Source: an uncultured Erysipelotrichaceae bacterium
GTDB taxonomy: Bacteria > Bacillota_I > Bacilli_A > RF39 > UBA660
DNA length: 31,480 bases
Direction: 5' to 3'
Assembly (NCBI GenBank): GCA_902783915.1
Contig: CACZSX010000083.1
Location: 1 to 31,480 of the forward strand
Every line of letters begins with the position of its first letter. Position 1 is the first letter of the stretch. Below the pieces are notes generated by a model. It searched no databases. It saw only the letters and a program-made list of their open reading frames with translations, and was not told where the DNA came from. Shown piece by piece: positions 20,972-29,964 of this stretch. Position numbers and translations under genes: made by a program.

Positions 20972-23633
20972 TTCTTACACTTTCTAGGATTTCATCTACT
21001 TTAGATGAATCAGTTCCTCCACCTTGACCAAATACACTAGAACCTCCTCCATTACCATTACTTCTTGCTGATGCTTCTTTTATTAATGAACCTGCATCTA
21101 ATGTATTTGATTTACATATGAAGTTAACATTATTACCTTTTACATTAGCTATAAATACTAATCCGGAATCAATCTTATTAAACGCATTATCTACTAATGT
21201 TTTAAGTACATTCATATCATAATCATTTACTTTTTTAATTAATACTTCTTTATCATTAATATTTTCTATATTATCAAATTCACTATTATCACTTACTAAT
21301 TTTTCTTGCTTCTTAATATTAAATAATTTATCTAATTCTTTTACTTTATCTCTTACCATTTGAACTTCTTGTTTATTGTAAAGTATATCTTTATAATTTA
21401 ATGGATTTGAATTATCTATATGTACATCAAAATCAAGATTAATTCCTAATTCTTTTGCTTCATCTATTATAGATTTTGCTTTAGTTAGAAGTTTTATCAT
21501 TTCATCATTATAAGGCTTAATTACTTTAAATAATTCTCTTTCTATATTTGTATCTGTAGTAGCTTCTATTCTATATACATTTGCTCCTTTAGATTCAATA
21601 GATATAATTGCAAATGATTTAATATCTCCAACATTTCTAACATGAGTACCACCACATAATTCAACTGAATTATAAAGAGTTACTACTCTTACAATATCAT
21701 CATATTTTTCATCAAACATGTGAACAGCGCCACTCTTTTTAGCATCTTCTAATTTCATTATTTCAGTATGAGCATCCACATTAGTTTGTATCTTTTCATT
21801 AACTAAATTTTCAGTCATAATAACTTCATTATCAGTTATCTTATTCGGATATGTAAAATCAAATCTTAAAGTACTTTCTGATACTTTAGATCCTGCTTGA
21901 GTTACTTCATAATCTAATGCTTCTTTTAATGCTTGATTTAATAAATGAGTCGCAGAGTGATTCTTTGCAATAGCTTCTCTTCTTTTTACATTTATTCTTG
22001 CTGTTACTTTATCATGTACTTTAAGTGTTCCTTCTTCGATATTAACTATATGTACATGTTGTTTATTAGGAGATATTATTACATCTACTACTTCAGCTTT
22101 TAAATTTTCATTATATATAAAACCTGTATCTGATACTTGTCCACCTTTTTCTGCATAGAAAGGAGTTTCTTTCAATATAACATATCCTTCACCGGTTAAT
22201 TCTTTTACTAATTTATCTTCTTTAATAAGTGCTATTACTTCTGTATCAGTTTGATAATCATCATAACCAGTAAATTTACTTTCTTCTTTAAATTTTAATA
22301 AAGCCTCATTTTGTACATTCATACTAGCTTCATCTCTTCTTGAATTTCTAGCCATTTCTTTTTGGTTTTGCATGCATTCATCAAATTCATCTTTATCTAC
22401 TTTATATCCCTTTTCTTTTAAGTATTCTAAAGTGAGTTCAAAAGGAAAACCATATGTATCATATAATTTAAATGCATCGGCACCAGATAATTTCTTATCA
22501 GTAGAATGTTCTAACATTTCATTAAGTTTCTTTTCACCACTTAATAATGTTTTTTCAAACAATGTTTCTTCTTTGCTAATTACTTCTTTTATATACTCTT
22601 CTTTTTCTTTTAATTCAGGATAATAACTACTCATAGTCTCTACTACCGGGTGTACTAATTTATCCATAAATTTACCTTCGATACCAATATTATGACCGAA
22701 TCTAACTGCTCTCCTTAGTAATCTTCTAATTACATATCCTCTTCCTTCATTTGAGAATACTGCACCATCACCTATTGCAAAAGTAAGTGTACGAATATGA
22801 TCTGCTATTATTCTAAATTCTCTTTGATTCTCATATTTTTTACCACTTAAATTTTCTATTTCCCCAATTATTAAATCAAACAAATCTGTATCATAACTTG
22901 ATTCTACACCCTGAAGTATACAAGTCATTCTTTCAAGTCCCATACCTGTATCTATATTCTTACTAGGTAGTTCTTTATAATCTTTTCTTTCTACTCCTTC
23001 TTTTGAATTAAATTGACTAAATACATTATTCCATATTTCAACATATCTTGAATTATCTATTTCTTCTTGTAATAATCTTATACCTAATTTATCTGGATCA
23101 TAGGATTCTCCTCTATCATAGAATATCTCAGAATCAGGTCCACATGGTCCTTCACCTATTTCCCAGAAGTTAGATTCCAACCTTACTATATGAGTAGGAT
23201 CTACTCCTTCTTTAACCCATAAGTTATATGCATCATCATCATCTTTATACACTGTAAAATATAATTTTTCTAATGGAAAACCAAAATACTTTTCATCAGT
23301 AAGTAATTCAAAAGCCATATGTATTGCTTCTTCTTTAAAATAATCACCTATTGAAAAATTACCTAACATCTCAAAGAAAGTATGATGAGTATTATCTCCG
23401 ACACTTTCTATATCATTTGTTCTTATACACTTTTGTGAGCTAGTCATTCTTTTATTTACAGGAATCATAGAACCATCAAAATATTTTTTTAGCGGTGTTA
23501 CTCCAGCATTATTCCAAAGAAGTGTAGGATCATTAAGTATTAAAAGTGACGCACTTGGCATTATAGAATGTCCATGTTCTCTAAAGTACTCTAAATATGT
23601 TTCTCTTATTTCATTACTTGTCATATGTCTCAT
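20961..23633 (-). CDS. alaS: Alanyl-tRNA synthetase
   Basis: 890 residues, full length. Class II motif 2 region (RMTSSQKCIRTNDIESVG, THHTFFEMLGNFSIGDYFK), tRNA-recognition domain, editing domain with NHSATHLL and CGGTH zinc/editing motifs, and a C-terminal DHHA1-like domain with GGGGG-type glycine-rich end (NGNGGGSSVFGQGGGT). The ATG at 23631-23633 is chosen since GAGGTG lies 8 nt upstream; another Met is three codons later. It overlaps the xseB stop by one base. No T-box leader exists because it is internal to the xseA operon. Confidence 0.97.
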   Translation of the reverse strand: MRHMTSNEIRETYLEYFREHGHSIMPSASLLILNDPTLLWNNAGVTPLKKYFDGSMIPVNKRMTSSQKCIRTNDIESVGDNTHHTFFEMLGNFSIGDYFKEEAIHMAFELLTDEKYFGFPLEKLYFTVYKDDDDAYNLWVKEGVDPTHIVRLESNFWEIGEGPCGPDSEIFYDRGESYDPDKLGIRLLQEEIDNSRYVEIWNNVFSQFNSKEGVERKDYKELPSKNIDTGMGLERMTCILQGVESSYDTDLFDLIIGEIENLSGKKYENQREFRIIADHIRTLTFAIGDGAVFSNEGRGYVIRRLLRRAVRFGHNIGIEGKFMDKLVHPVVETMSSYYPELKEKEEYIKEVISKEETLFEKTLLSGEKKLNEMLEHSTDKKLSGADAFKLYDTYGFPFELTLEYLKEKGYKVDKDEFDECMQNQKEMARNSRRDEASMNVQNEALLKFKEESKFTGYDDYQTDTEVIALIKEDKLVKELTGEGYVILKETPFYAEKGGQVSDTGFIYNENLKAEVVDVIISPNKQHVHIVNIEEGTLKVHDKVTARINVKRREAIAKNHSATHLLNQALKEALDYEVTQAGSKVSESTLRFDFTYPNKITDNEVIMTENLVNEKIQTNVDAHTEIMKLEDAKKSGAVHMFDEKYDDIVRVVTLYNSVELCGGTHVRNVGDIKSFAIISIESKGANVYRIEATTDTNIERELFKVIKPYNDEMIKLLTKAKSIIDEAKELGINLDFDVHIDNSNPLNYKDILYNKQEVQMVRDKVKELDKLFNIKKQEKLVSDNSEFDNIENINDKEVLIKKVNDYDMNVLKTLVDNAFNKIDSGLVFIANVKGNNVNFICKSNTLDAGSLIKEASARSNGNGGGSSVFGQGGGTDSSKVDEILESVRNEL

Positions 23634-23845
23634 TACTCATTCACCTCAAAATCTTCTTCTTTACCATCTTTTACTATCTTAGCCACTAATTCTTCTGCAT
23701 TCTTTATTTTTTCTTCACACACTTTAACTAATTTCATAGCATCACTATATTTATTAATAGCGTCATCTAAATTAACATTGCCACTTTCTAATTCTTTTAC
23801 TATTGTTTCTAATTCTTCTAAATTTTCTTCAAATGATTTATTCAT
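23633..23845 (-). CDS. xseB: Exodeoxyribonuclease VII small subunit
   Basis: 70 residues, typical of XseB, a helical hairpin: SFEENLEELETIVKELESGNVNLDDAINKYSDAMKL is highly characteristic. Several small subunits bind one XseA to form ExoVII, which degrades single-stranded DNA to oligonucleotides. It overlaps xseA (ATGA) and has a strong AAGGAGG; it is followed by alaS with one base overlapped. Confidence 0.95.
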   Translation of the reverse strand: MNKSFEENLEELETIVKELESGNVNLDDAINKYSDAMKLVKVCEEKIKNAEELVAKIVKDGKEEDFEVNE

Positions 23846-25119
23846 ACTTCCTCCTTATTAATTACTTCTGCTTTAATACTTCCATCTTTCAATCTAATAC
23901 TTATTTTATCATTTATTTCTACATTTGTAATACTTTCTATGCATTTATTATCCTTTTTTACTATTCCATATCCTCTTTTTAATGCATTTAATGGATTCAA
24001 TAATTCCAATTTATTTATATTGTTATCAATTTGATTAATATATTTATCATATATTATCTTTGGATTAGTAATTACATAACTATTTTTTAATTTAAATAAT
24101 TCTACTTTTTTATCAGTTAATAATTCATTAAATGTATTACTAAGTTTTAATTTGTTCATATTTAATATTTGTAATTTTATATTATACATATTAATTGGAT
24201 TAATTAATATATTACTAGTTTTTATTTTATTTAATAATATCCTGTAATTATCAATAATACTTAATATAACATTTGTGCATCTATTTTGAATAGAATCTAT
24301 ATTTTGAGATATATCTAATATATTAGGTACTGCCATTTCTGCTGCTGCTGTTGGTGTCGCTGCCCTTTTATCAGCAACATAATCTGCTATTGTAAAGTCT
24401 ATTTCATGACCTACTGCACTTATTATTGGTATTTTTGAATTATATATTGCTCTTGCTACTACCTCTTCATTATAAGCCCATAAATCTTCAATAGATCCGC
24501 CGCCTCTTCCTACAATTAGTGTATCTATATTTCCATAGTTATTAGCTGCTTCTATTTTCTTTACAATATCATCTTTTGCACCTACACCTTGCACAAGTGA
24601 TGGGAAAAGAACTACTTCACATAATGGATATCTCCTATTAATAGTAGTTATTATATCTCTTATTGCTGCACCAGTACTTGCTGTTACTACACCTATTCTT
24701 TTTGGAAATTTAGGAATAGGTTTTTTCTTTTCAGTATCAAATAAACCTTCTTTATACAATTTATCTTTAAGTTCTAAAAATTTCTTATATAAGTCTCCAC
24801 TACCAGAGAGTTCCATAGATTCAATATATATTTGATAAGATCCACTTGCTTCATAAATACTTATTTTACCAATAGCATTTACCATATCTCCATCTTTAAA
24901 ATTATTACCTACTTTTAAAGCAGTTCCTTTAAACATAACTGCAGATATTCTACTATTTTCATCTTTAATAGTAAAATAACAATGACCACTAGGCATTTGT
25001 ACTTTAAAATTAGATATTTCACCCTTTATAAATACTTTGTTAAAAAATGAACTTGCATCAAATTTCATTTTAATAATTCTATTTAATTCAGTTATAGATA
25101 AATATTTAATATCATCCAT
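23842..25119 (-). CDS. xseA: Exodeoxyribonuclease VII large subunit
   Basis: 425 residues from the ATG at 25117-25119 (GGTGG upstream); an in-frame ATG 12 nt earlier falls at the predicted transcription start. N-terminal OB-fold (IKGEISNFKVQMPSGHCYFTIKDE), catalytic core with GVVTASTGAAIRDI, VGRGGGSIEDLWAYNEE and SAVGHEIDFTIADYVADKRAATPTAAAE, then a long helical C-terminal region. First gene of the xseA-xseB-alaS-ruvX-yrzB operon, joining a DNA-degrading enzyme to alanyl-tRNA charging, whereas in Bacillus xseAB sits with isoprenoid genes. Confidence 0.96.
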   Translation of the reverse strand: MDDIKYLSITELNRIIKMKFDASSFFNKVFIKGEISNFKVQMPSGHCYFTIKDENSRISAVMFKGTALKVGNNFKDGDMVNAIGKISIYEASGSYQIYIESMELSGSGDLYKKFLELKDKLYKEGLFDTEKKKPIPKFPKRIGVVTASTGAAIRDIITTINRRYPLCEVVLFPSLVQGVGAKDDIVKKIEAANNYGNIDTLIVGRGGGSIEDLWAYNEEVVARAIYNSKIPIISAVGHEIDFTIADYVADKRAATPTAAAEMAVPNILDISQNIDSIQNRCTNVILSIIDNYRILLNKIKTSNILINPINMYNIKLQILNMNKLKLSNTFNELLTDKKVELFKLKNSYVITNPKIIYDKYINQIDNNINKLELLNPLNALKRGYGIVKKDNKCIESITNVEINDKISIRLKDGSIKAEVINKEEV

Positions 25120-25135
25120 AATTACCACCATAAAT

Positions 25136-25144
25136 ATTATAACA
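25136..25144 (-). promoter_or_regulatory. Extended -10 promoter of the xseA operon
   Basis: On the minus strand TGTTATAAT. It follows the T-tract of the preceding terminator by one base, so the -35 position would fall in the hairpin; no hexamer is seen there. The predicted leader is about 10 nt and holds GGTGG. Confidence 0.7.
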
Positions 25145-25145
25145 T

Positions 25146-25171
25146 AAAAAAAGTTAAGTTTTAACTTAACT
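25146..25171 (-). terminator. Terminator of the YwaF-like gene
   Basis: AGTTAAGT (25152-25159) pairs with ACTTAACT (25164-25171) over a 4-nt loop; seven Ts follow on the minus strand. The TAA is in the stem. Confidence 0.88.
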
Positions 25172-25939
25172 ATTATGCTTTTTTTCTATAAATTTAACAA
25201 TTAAATATACTATATACGCTCCCAGTGATAGAGTTAATATATATATGAGTAAAAATAACAAATATGGTACTTTATCATATATAATATTAAATACTGGTAA
25301 TGTACTTGAAAAATAAGGGCTTATATAAAACATATTGAATGTTTCATTACCTATAAATCCAAGTTTATAGAATGATATATCTAGTGTAAGCGCAATTAAT
25401 ACGCATACTATAAATACTTTAAATGAACCAATAAAGTTATCTTTAGTAGGTTTTATTTCGTTCATTAACAAATATATTGATAAAACAAAACTTCCACAAT
25501 GTAAGTACATAGTATGTATATTTATTAATATCTCAGATACAAAGCAAGAATCAGGCATAAGCATTGTTGCAATACTCCCTAATATTGTATAAAAACAAAT
25601 AAATGATAATAAACAATCTCTTATTTTATTTTTCTTTAAAAATAAACATATTAAACTTACATATATAGGCATTGTACATAATTGAAATGGTGCACTATAC
25701 CAAGAATAACTCCAAGTATGTGTATCAATATTATATGCCCATGATATTTGTTTTAATAATTCTAATATAAAAACTATTATTCCATAAATACTTAATACTA
25801 TCTTTAATTGCTTTTCATTATATTTATTTCTTAATTTATATAATATAAATATTGCAATAAAAGATAATATTATCCACATTATATGAAACCATCCATATGG
25901 AGTAGGTCTTCTCATTTCAGTTTGTAAAATCTCTATCAT
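25166..25939 (-). CDS. YwaF/TMEM164-like integral membrane protein
   Basis: 257 residues from the ATG at 25937-25939 (GGTGAT upstream); the TTG further up falls in the promoter. Six or seven hydrophobic segments span nearly the whole protein. The motifs HIMWI near the start, PFQLCTMPIYVSL in the middle and IHTMYLHCGSFVLSIYLL match the YwaF (TIGR02206) family, bacterial relatives of TMEM164. Bacterial function is unknown to me; human TMEM164 has been reported as a lipid acyltransferase, so a lipid role is conceivable, and the conserved Cys and His residues would be the place to look. It is a one-gene unit divergent from the 26043 gene. Confidence 0.75.
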   Translation of the reverse strand: MIEILQTEMRRPTPYGWFHIMWIILSFIAIFILYKLRNKYNEKQLKIVLSIYGIIVFILELLKQISWAYNIDTHTWSYSWYSAPFQLCTMPIYVSLICLFLKKNKIRDCLLSFICFYTILGSIATMLMPDSCFVSEILINIHTMYLHCGSFVLSIYLLMNEIKPTKDNFIGSFKVFIVCVLIALTLDISFYKLGFIGNETFNMFYISPYFSSTLPVFNIIYDKVPYLLFLLIYILTLSLGAYIVYLIVKFIEKKHNS

Positions 25940-25954
25940 ATTATCACCAATTAT

Positions 25955-25983
25955 AGTATACAATAAAATCTCATTTATTAAAA
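25955..25983 (-). promoter_or_regulatory. Possible promoter of the YwaF-like gene
   Basis: On the minus strand TATACT (25955-25960) immediately followed by ATAAT, with a poor -35 TTTTAA (25978-25983) 17 nt away. A TATAAT at 25950-25955 is an alternative. Leader about 10-14 nt. Confidence 0.4.
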
Positions 25984-25994
25984 TAACTAAGTTG

Positions 25995-26023
25995 TTGACA
26001 CCATATATGTAGAATGCTAAAAT
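25995..26023 (+). promoter_or_regulatory. Strong promoter of the 26043 gene
   Basis: TTGACA (25995-26000), 17-nt spacer, TAAAAT (26018-26023) with an extended -10 TG. The only other perfect TTGACA in the window is at the tRNA. The -35 overlaps the end of the 12-mer AACTAAGTTGTT (25985-25996), which also occurs in the pilin terminator. Confidence 0.85.
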
Positions 26024-26042
26024 TTAATTAGGAGGAACTATT

Positions 26043-26441
26043 ATGATAATAAGTGAAGAAAAAGATGGTGGATTATTAATATATGATAACCATACACCTA
26101 TTGGGAATTTAGGTGTTGAAGAATTACAAAGAATGATAGATTACTATGTTAATCTAATAAATACATTAAAAGAAAAAGATAATAGTATTGTTGAGGGTAA
26201 ATTTGCTGGTTCTGGAACTGCAAATAAAGAGCCAAGAGTTGGTGCAGGTTTTTTCTATGATGGTACTATAAAATATGGAACATATTCTTATAATGGTGAG
26301 AAAAAAACTCATAAGTTAACAAATGATGAAATAAAAGAGATATCAAGTAGATTAAGGCAAGTAGAAGCAAAATTAAGAAAAAAACAATTTATAAAAGAAT
26401 CTTTAGAAAAATTAAATCCTTTTAATAGCAAAAAAAAATAA
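26043..26441 (+). CDS. Small protein of unknown function, strongly expressed
   Basis: 132 residues, not recognised. A near-perfect AGGAGG (26030-26035) lies 7 nt before the ATG, and the promoter is close to consensus, so high expression is expected. The N-terminal part is acidic (IISEEKDGGLLIYDNHTPIGNLGVEELQRMIDYYVNLINTL), the middle contains glycines and aromatics (GAGFFYDGTIKYGTYSYNGEKK), and the C-terminus is helical and very basic, ending in KKK. No signal peptide or membrane segment. It is isolated on the plus strand between minus-strand units, with its stop in a bidirectional terminator. A nucleic-acid- or ribosome-associated role would suit the charge pattern, but this is a guess. Confidence 0.8.
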   Translation: MIISEEKDGGLLIYDNHTPIGNLGVEELQRMIDYYVNLINTLKEKDNSIVEGKFAGSGTANKEPRVGAGFFYDGTIKYGTYSYNGEKKTHKLTNDEIKEISSRLRQVEAKLRKKQFIKESLEKLNPFNSKKK

Positions 26442-26460
26442 TCTAAATGATTATTTTTTA
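26430..26460. terminator. Bidirectional terminator between the 26043 gene and nusB
   Basis: AAAAAATAATC (26433-26443) pairs with GATTATTTTTT (26449-26459) over a 5-nt loop, with T-runs on both strands. The stop codons of both convergent genes are within it. Confidence 0.9.
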
Positions 26461-26856
26461 TTTATCTTTCATTATACTATCAAGTACTGCATTAATCATA
26501 TTCTTAACTTTATCATCAGAATATTCTTTAGCGAGTTCTACAGCTTCATTTATACATACTATATCTGGTGTATCTGTATATAAAAGTTCATATAAACCCA
26601 TTCTAAGTATTGCTTGATCTGTTTTACCAAGTCTATCAATAGTCCAATCTTTTAAATACTTATTAGCTATTTTATCTAATTCTTCTATATTATCCTCTAC
26701 ACCAAATACTATTGTATTTACAAAATCATTTTCTACTTCCTGTAATTCTTTTATTACACTTTTTATATCGTATTTTATCTTATTTGATTTATATACACTT
26801 ATTTGATATAAAGAAGTCATTATTACTTTTCTTAATTCGCTTCTATTTTCAGCCAT
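26458..26856 (-). CDS. nusB: Transcription antitermination factor NusB
   Basis: 132 residues, an all-helical protein with the NusB pattern: SELRKVIMTSLYQISV near the N-terminus, WTIDRLGKTDQAILRMGLYELLY and INEAVELAKEYSDDKVKNMINAVLDSI. NusB binds boxA RNA with NusE (S10) in rRNA antitermination. GGTGAT precedes the ATG. It appears as a separate unit with an extended -10 promoter lying at the end of the ybaK-like gene, so it may also be read from the mutS promoter. Confidence 0.95.
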   Translation of the reverse strand: MAENRSELRKVIMTSLYQISVYKSNKIKYDIKSVIKELQEVENDFVNTIVFGVEDNIEELDKIANKYLKDWTIDRLGKTDQAILRMGLYELLYTDTPDIVCINEAVELAKEYSDDKVKNMINAVLDSIMKDK

Positions 26857-26875
26857 ATTATCACCACACTTAGTA

Positions 26876-26884
26876 ATTATATCA
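26876..26884 (-). promoter_or_regulatory. Extended -10 promoter of nusB
   Basis: TGATATAAT on the minus strand; no good -35. It lies between nusB and the preceding gene, without a terminator in between. Predicted leader about 13 nt. Confidence 0.6.
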
Positions 26885-26890
26885 TATTAA

Positions 26891-27367
26891 TTATTCATTT
26901 TCTACTATTTTACCTACGTCTATCCATTCTTTATAATTAGAATACTTTTCTAACTCTTCTATACTTAATTTTATAGCACTATTAGAGCTTCCACATGCTG
27001 GATATACGTAATTAAATCTTTTTAAAGATATATCTAAATATACATCTATATTATCATTTATAGCAAATGGACATACACCACCTACTTTATGACCTACCAA
27101 AGGTTCTACTTCATCAAATGTAAGCATTTTAGCTTTTGTATGAAAATATCCTTTATACTTTGAATTATCCACCTTAGTATCACCTGCAAATAATACTAAT
27201 ATTACTTTATCTTCTAATTTAAAAGATAAAGTTTTTGCAATAAGTGCTTCTTCACAATTTAATCTTTTTGCAGCTTCCTCTACAGTAGCACTAGAATCAT
27301 CAAATTCTATTATTTTATCTTCCATCCCAAATTGTTTAAAATATTCTTTTACTTTAACTATAGACAT
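26891..27367 (-). CDS. YbaK/ProX-type aminoacyl-tRNA deacylase
   Basis: 158 residues from the ATG at 27365-27367 (AGGTGA upstream, next to the mutS stop). The YbaK fold is shown by SATVEEAAKRLNCEEALIAKTLSF (K45 is the conserved family lysine), LVLFAGDTKVD and VGHKVGGVCPFAI. Members clear mischarged tRNAs, for example Cys- or Ala-tRNA(Pro), in trans. The exact substrate cannot be set from sequence; EbsC/Cys-tRNA(Pro) deacylase or ProX are the options. It is cotranscribed with mutS, one base apart. Confidence 0.88.
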   Translation of the reverse strand: MSIVKVKEYFKQFGMEDKIIEFDDSSATVEEAAKRLNCEEALIAKTLSFKLEDKVILVLFAGDTKVDNSKYKGYFHTKAKMLTFDEVEPLVGHKVGGVCPFAINDNIDVYLDISLKRFNYVYPACGSSNSAIKLSIEELEKYSNYKEWIDVGKIVENE

Positions 27368-27368
27368 A

Positions 27369-29897
27369 TTAATCACCTAACTCTTTTTTTAATTCATATA
27401 TTGTATTCAATGCTTCAATAGGAGTCATTTCAAGTGGATTCAATTCTTTTATTTTGTTTTCTATTTCACTTTCTTTTGGTTCAGAAAGTTCAAAAGATAT
27501 TTGACTCTTTACTTCAACATTTTTATTTTCATAACTACTTAATATTTCATTTGCTCTATCAATTACTTTATCTGGTAAATTAGCAAGTTTTGCAACATGT
27601 ATACCATAACTTTTATCTATAGAGCCTTCTTTTATTTTATGTAAGAATGTGATCTTACCATTTTCTTCTAATGCACTTACATGTACATTCTTTATTTTCT
27701 TAAAATGACTTTCTAATTTAGTAAGTTCATGATAATGAGTAGAAAATAATGTCTTACATTTTATATTATTATGTATATATTCTATTATTGATTGTGCAAG
27801 AGATAGCCCATCATATGTAGCAGTGCCTCTTCCAAGCTCATCAAAAATTATTAATGAATTTTTAGTAGCATTAGATATAGCTGCGTTAGCTTCTTTCATT
27901 TCGACCATAAATGTAGAATCACCACTAACCAAGTCATCGGATGCTCCAATTCTTGTAAATATCTTATCAAATATAGGAAGCGTGCAACTAGTTGCTGGTA
28001 CAAAAGATCCTATCTGAGCCATAATAACTGTTATTACTAATTCTCTCATATATGTAGATTTACCAGCCATATTTGGGCCTGTTATTATTAATATATCTGT
28101 ATCCTTATTCATAACTATATCGTTAGGTACAAAAGTAGATTCTAATACTTTTTCTACTACTGGATGCCTATTATCTTTTATATCTATAATTCTTTCATCA
28201 GTAATAATAGGTCTTACATAATTATTCTCTTCAGCAACTGTAGATAAAGATTGTAATACATCTATTTCTGCGATTATTTTAGCAATATTTTGTATTCTAC
28301 TGATATAAGTTTTAACTATATCTCTTATTTCAACAAATAGATTATATTCTAAATTAATAATTCTTTCTTCAGCGCCTAATATAAGTGCTTCTTTTTCTTT
28401 TAATAAAGGTGTTACATATCTTTCACAATTAGCAAGAGTTTGTTTTCTTTCATAATTATATTCATCTTTAATTAAAGATATATTACCTTTAGATACTTCA
28501 ATATAGTATCCAAATACTTTATTATAACCAACTTTTAAATTCTTAATACCTGTTCTTTCTTTTTCCTCATTTTCCATCTTTAATATAAAGTCTTTACCAG
28601 ACGTTTTAGCAAGTTTTAATTCATCCAATTCTTTACTATAACCAGTCTTAATTATGCCACCTTCTTTAATTGTAACAGGTGCATCTATATCTATACTTCT
28701 ATCTAATAAATCATATAAATCTGGTAATGTTTCTAAATCAGAACGAAAATCTAATTTAGTTAATATATTCTTTATATCAGGTAATACTTTTAATGAATTT
28801 TTTAGTTGTAATAAATCCCTACCATTGGTATTACCATATGATATTCTTCCAGATAATCTTTCTAAGTCATATACTTCGAATAATAATCCTTTTAAATCTT
28901 CTTTTAAAATAAATTCTTCTAATAACTTTTCAACAATATCATATCTCTTATTTATTTCTTTTTTATCCACTAATGGACTTTCAATATAACTTTTAAGTAA
29001 CCTACTACCCATAGCAGTCTTTGTTTTATCAAGTAACCACAATAATGAATAATTCCTAGATTTTAATCTTAAACTTTCTGTTAATTCAAGATTTCTTTTA
29101 GTATGAATATCCATCTTTAAATATTCATTACTTTTCTTTATTACAACTTTTTGTAAATGACTTAAACTTCTTTTTTGAGTATTTAATAAATATGATAATA
29201 AATGCGTAATAGCTATTTTATATCTTTCATCATTAACATCTTCATAAATATAACTATAATCATCTGTATTTTCTTCTTCATTAAAAATACTTATATTCAA
29301 TTTATATTTATTTTTTAATATACTTACAATATTTTTATTAAAATCATTTTTTAATACTATTTCATTAAGACCCAAAGAAAGGACTTCAGATACTAATCTA
29401 TCTTCATCTTCTTCTATCATTAATGCATTAAATTCACCAGTAGATATATCTGTATAACTAATTATATAGGCATGATTTAAATCAATAATATTTCCAATAT
29501 AATTATTACTCTTCTCATCTAAAAACTCACTATTCATCATAGTACCTTTAGATACAATTTGAAGTACTTCTCTTTTTACTACTCCTTTAGCAAATTTAGG
29601 ATCTTCCATCTGCTCACAAATAGCAACTTTATATCCTTTATCTATTAACTTCTCAAGGTATATATTAACTGCATGATGAGGTACTCCACACATTGGTACT
29701 CTTTCATCAAGCCCTGCATTTTTACTAGTTAAAGTAAGTTCAAGTTCCCTTGATGCAGTATAAGCGTCTTCAAAAAACATTTCATAAAAATCCCCAAGTC
29801 TAAAAAACAAAATTACATCCATATTTTGTTCTTTAATATTAACATATTGTAACATACCAGGAGATAATTTACTCTTATCTACATCAGTTATTTTCAT
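27369..29897 (-). CDS. mutS: DNA mismatch repair protein MutS
   Basis: 842 residues from the ATG at 29895-29897 (AGGTGA upstream); an earlier in-frame ATG at 29919-29921 would be nearly leaderless. Mismatch-binding motif GDFYEMF (F37, E39), connector and lever domains, Walker A GPNMAGKST, DELGRGT, and THYHEL are all present, with a C-terminal helix-turn-helix and a short beta-clamp-like tail. MutS detects mismatches; its partner MutL is not in the window, although mutS-mutL are usually adjacent in Firmicutes. Here a tRNA-editing gene follows. Confidence 0.97.
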   Translation of the reverse strand: MKITDVDKSKLSPGMLQYVNIKEQNMDVILFFRLGDFYEMFFEDAYTASRELELTLTSKNAGLDERVPMCGVPHHAVNIYLEKLIDKGYKVAICEQMEDPKFAKGVVKREVLQIVSKGTMMNSEFLDEKSNNYIGNIIDLNHAYIISYTDISTGEFNALMIEEDEDRLVSEVLSLGLNEIVLKNDFNKNIVSILKNKYKLNISIFNEEENTDDYSYIYEDVNDERYKIAITHLLSYLLNTQKRSLSHLQKVVIKKSNEYLKMDIHTKRNLELTESLRLKSRNYSLLWLLDKTKTAMGSRLLKSYIESPLVDKKEINKRYDIVEKLLEEFILKEDLKGLLFEVYDLERLSGRISYGNTNGRDLLQLKNSLKVLPDIKNILTKLDFRSDLETLPDLYDLLDRSIDIDAPVTIKEGGIIKTGYSKELDELKLAKTSGKDFILKMENEEKERTGIKNLKVGYNKVFGYYIEVSKGNISLIKDEYNYERKQTLANCERYVTPLLKEKEALILGAEERIINLEYNLFVEIRDIVKTYISRIQNIAKIIAEIDVLQSLSTVAEENNYVRPIITDERIIDIKDNRHPVVEKVLESTFVPNDIVMNKDTDILIITGPNMAGKSTYMRELVITVIMAQIGSFVPATSCTLPIFDKIFTRIGASDDLVSGDSTFMVEMKEANAAISNATKNSLIIFDELGRGTATYDGLSLAQSIIEYIHNNIKCKTLFSTHYHELTKLESHFKKIKNVHVSALEENGKITFLHKIKEGSIDKSYGIHVAKLANLPDKVIDRANEILSSYENKNVEVKSQISFELSEPKESEIENKIKELNPLEMTPIEALNTIYELKKELGD

Positions 29898-29929
29898 ACC
29901 ATCACCTACTACGAATTTCATTACATTTT

Positions 29930-29938
29930 ATTATAACA
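29930..29938 (-). promoter_or_regulatory. Extended -10 promoter of mutS
   Basis: TGTTATAAT on the minus strand; its first T is the last T of the mtaB terminator tract, so the -35 position lies in that hairpin. The predicted leader is about 26 nt. Confidence 0.7.
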
Positions 29939-29964
29939 AAAAACAAGATATATTTCTATATCTT
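29938..29964 (-). terminator. Terminator of mtaB
   Basis: AAGATATA (29945-29952) pairs with TATATCTT (29957-29964); the RNA loop is GAAA and the tract GTTTTTT follows. The mtaB TAA sits at the stem base. Confidence 0.88.

Noticed and set aside
20961..23700. T-box riboswitch for alaS
   Set aside because: The gene is internal to an operon with one base of overlap with xseB, leaving no leader.
405..25119. Use of the Mycoplasma code (TGA as Trp)
   Set aside because: TGA is the natural end of infB and xseA at ATGA overlaps, and tryptophans are encoded by TGG in conserved positions.
29898..29921. mutS start at 29921
   Set aside because: No binding site, and almost no leader would exist; AGGTGA fits the ATG at 29897.
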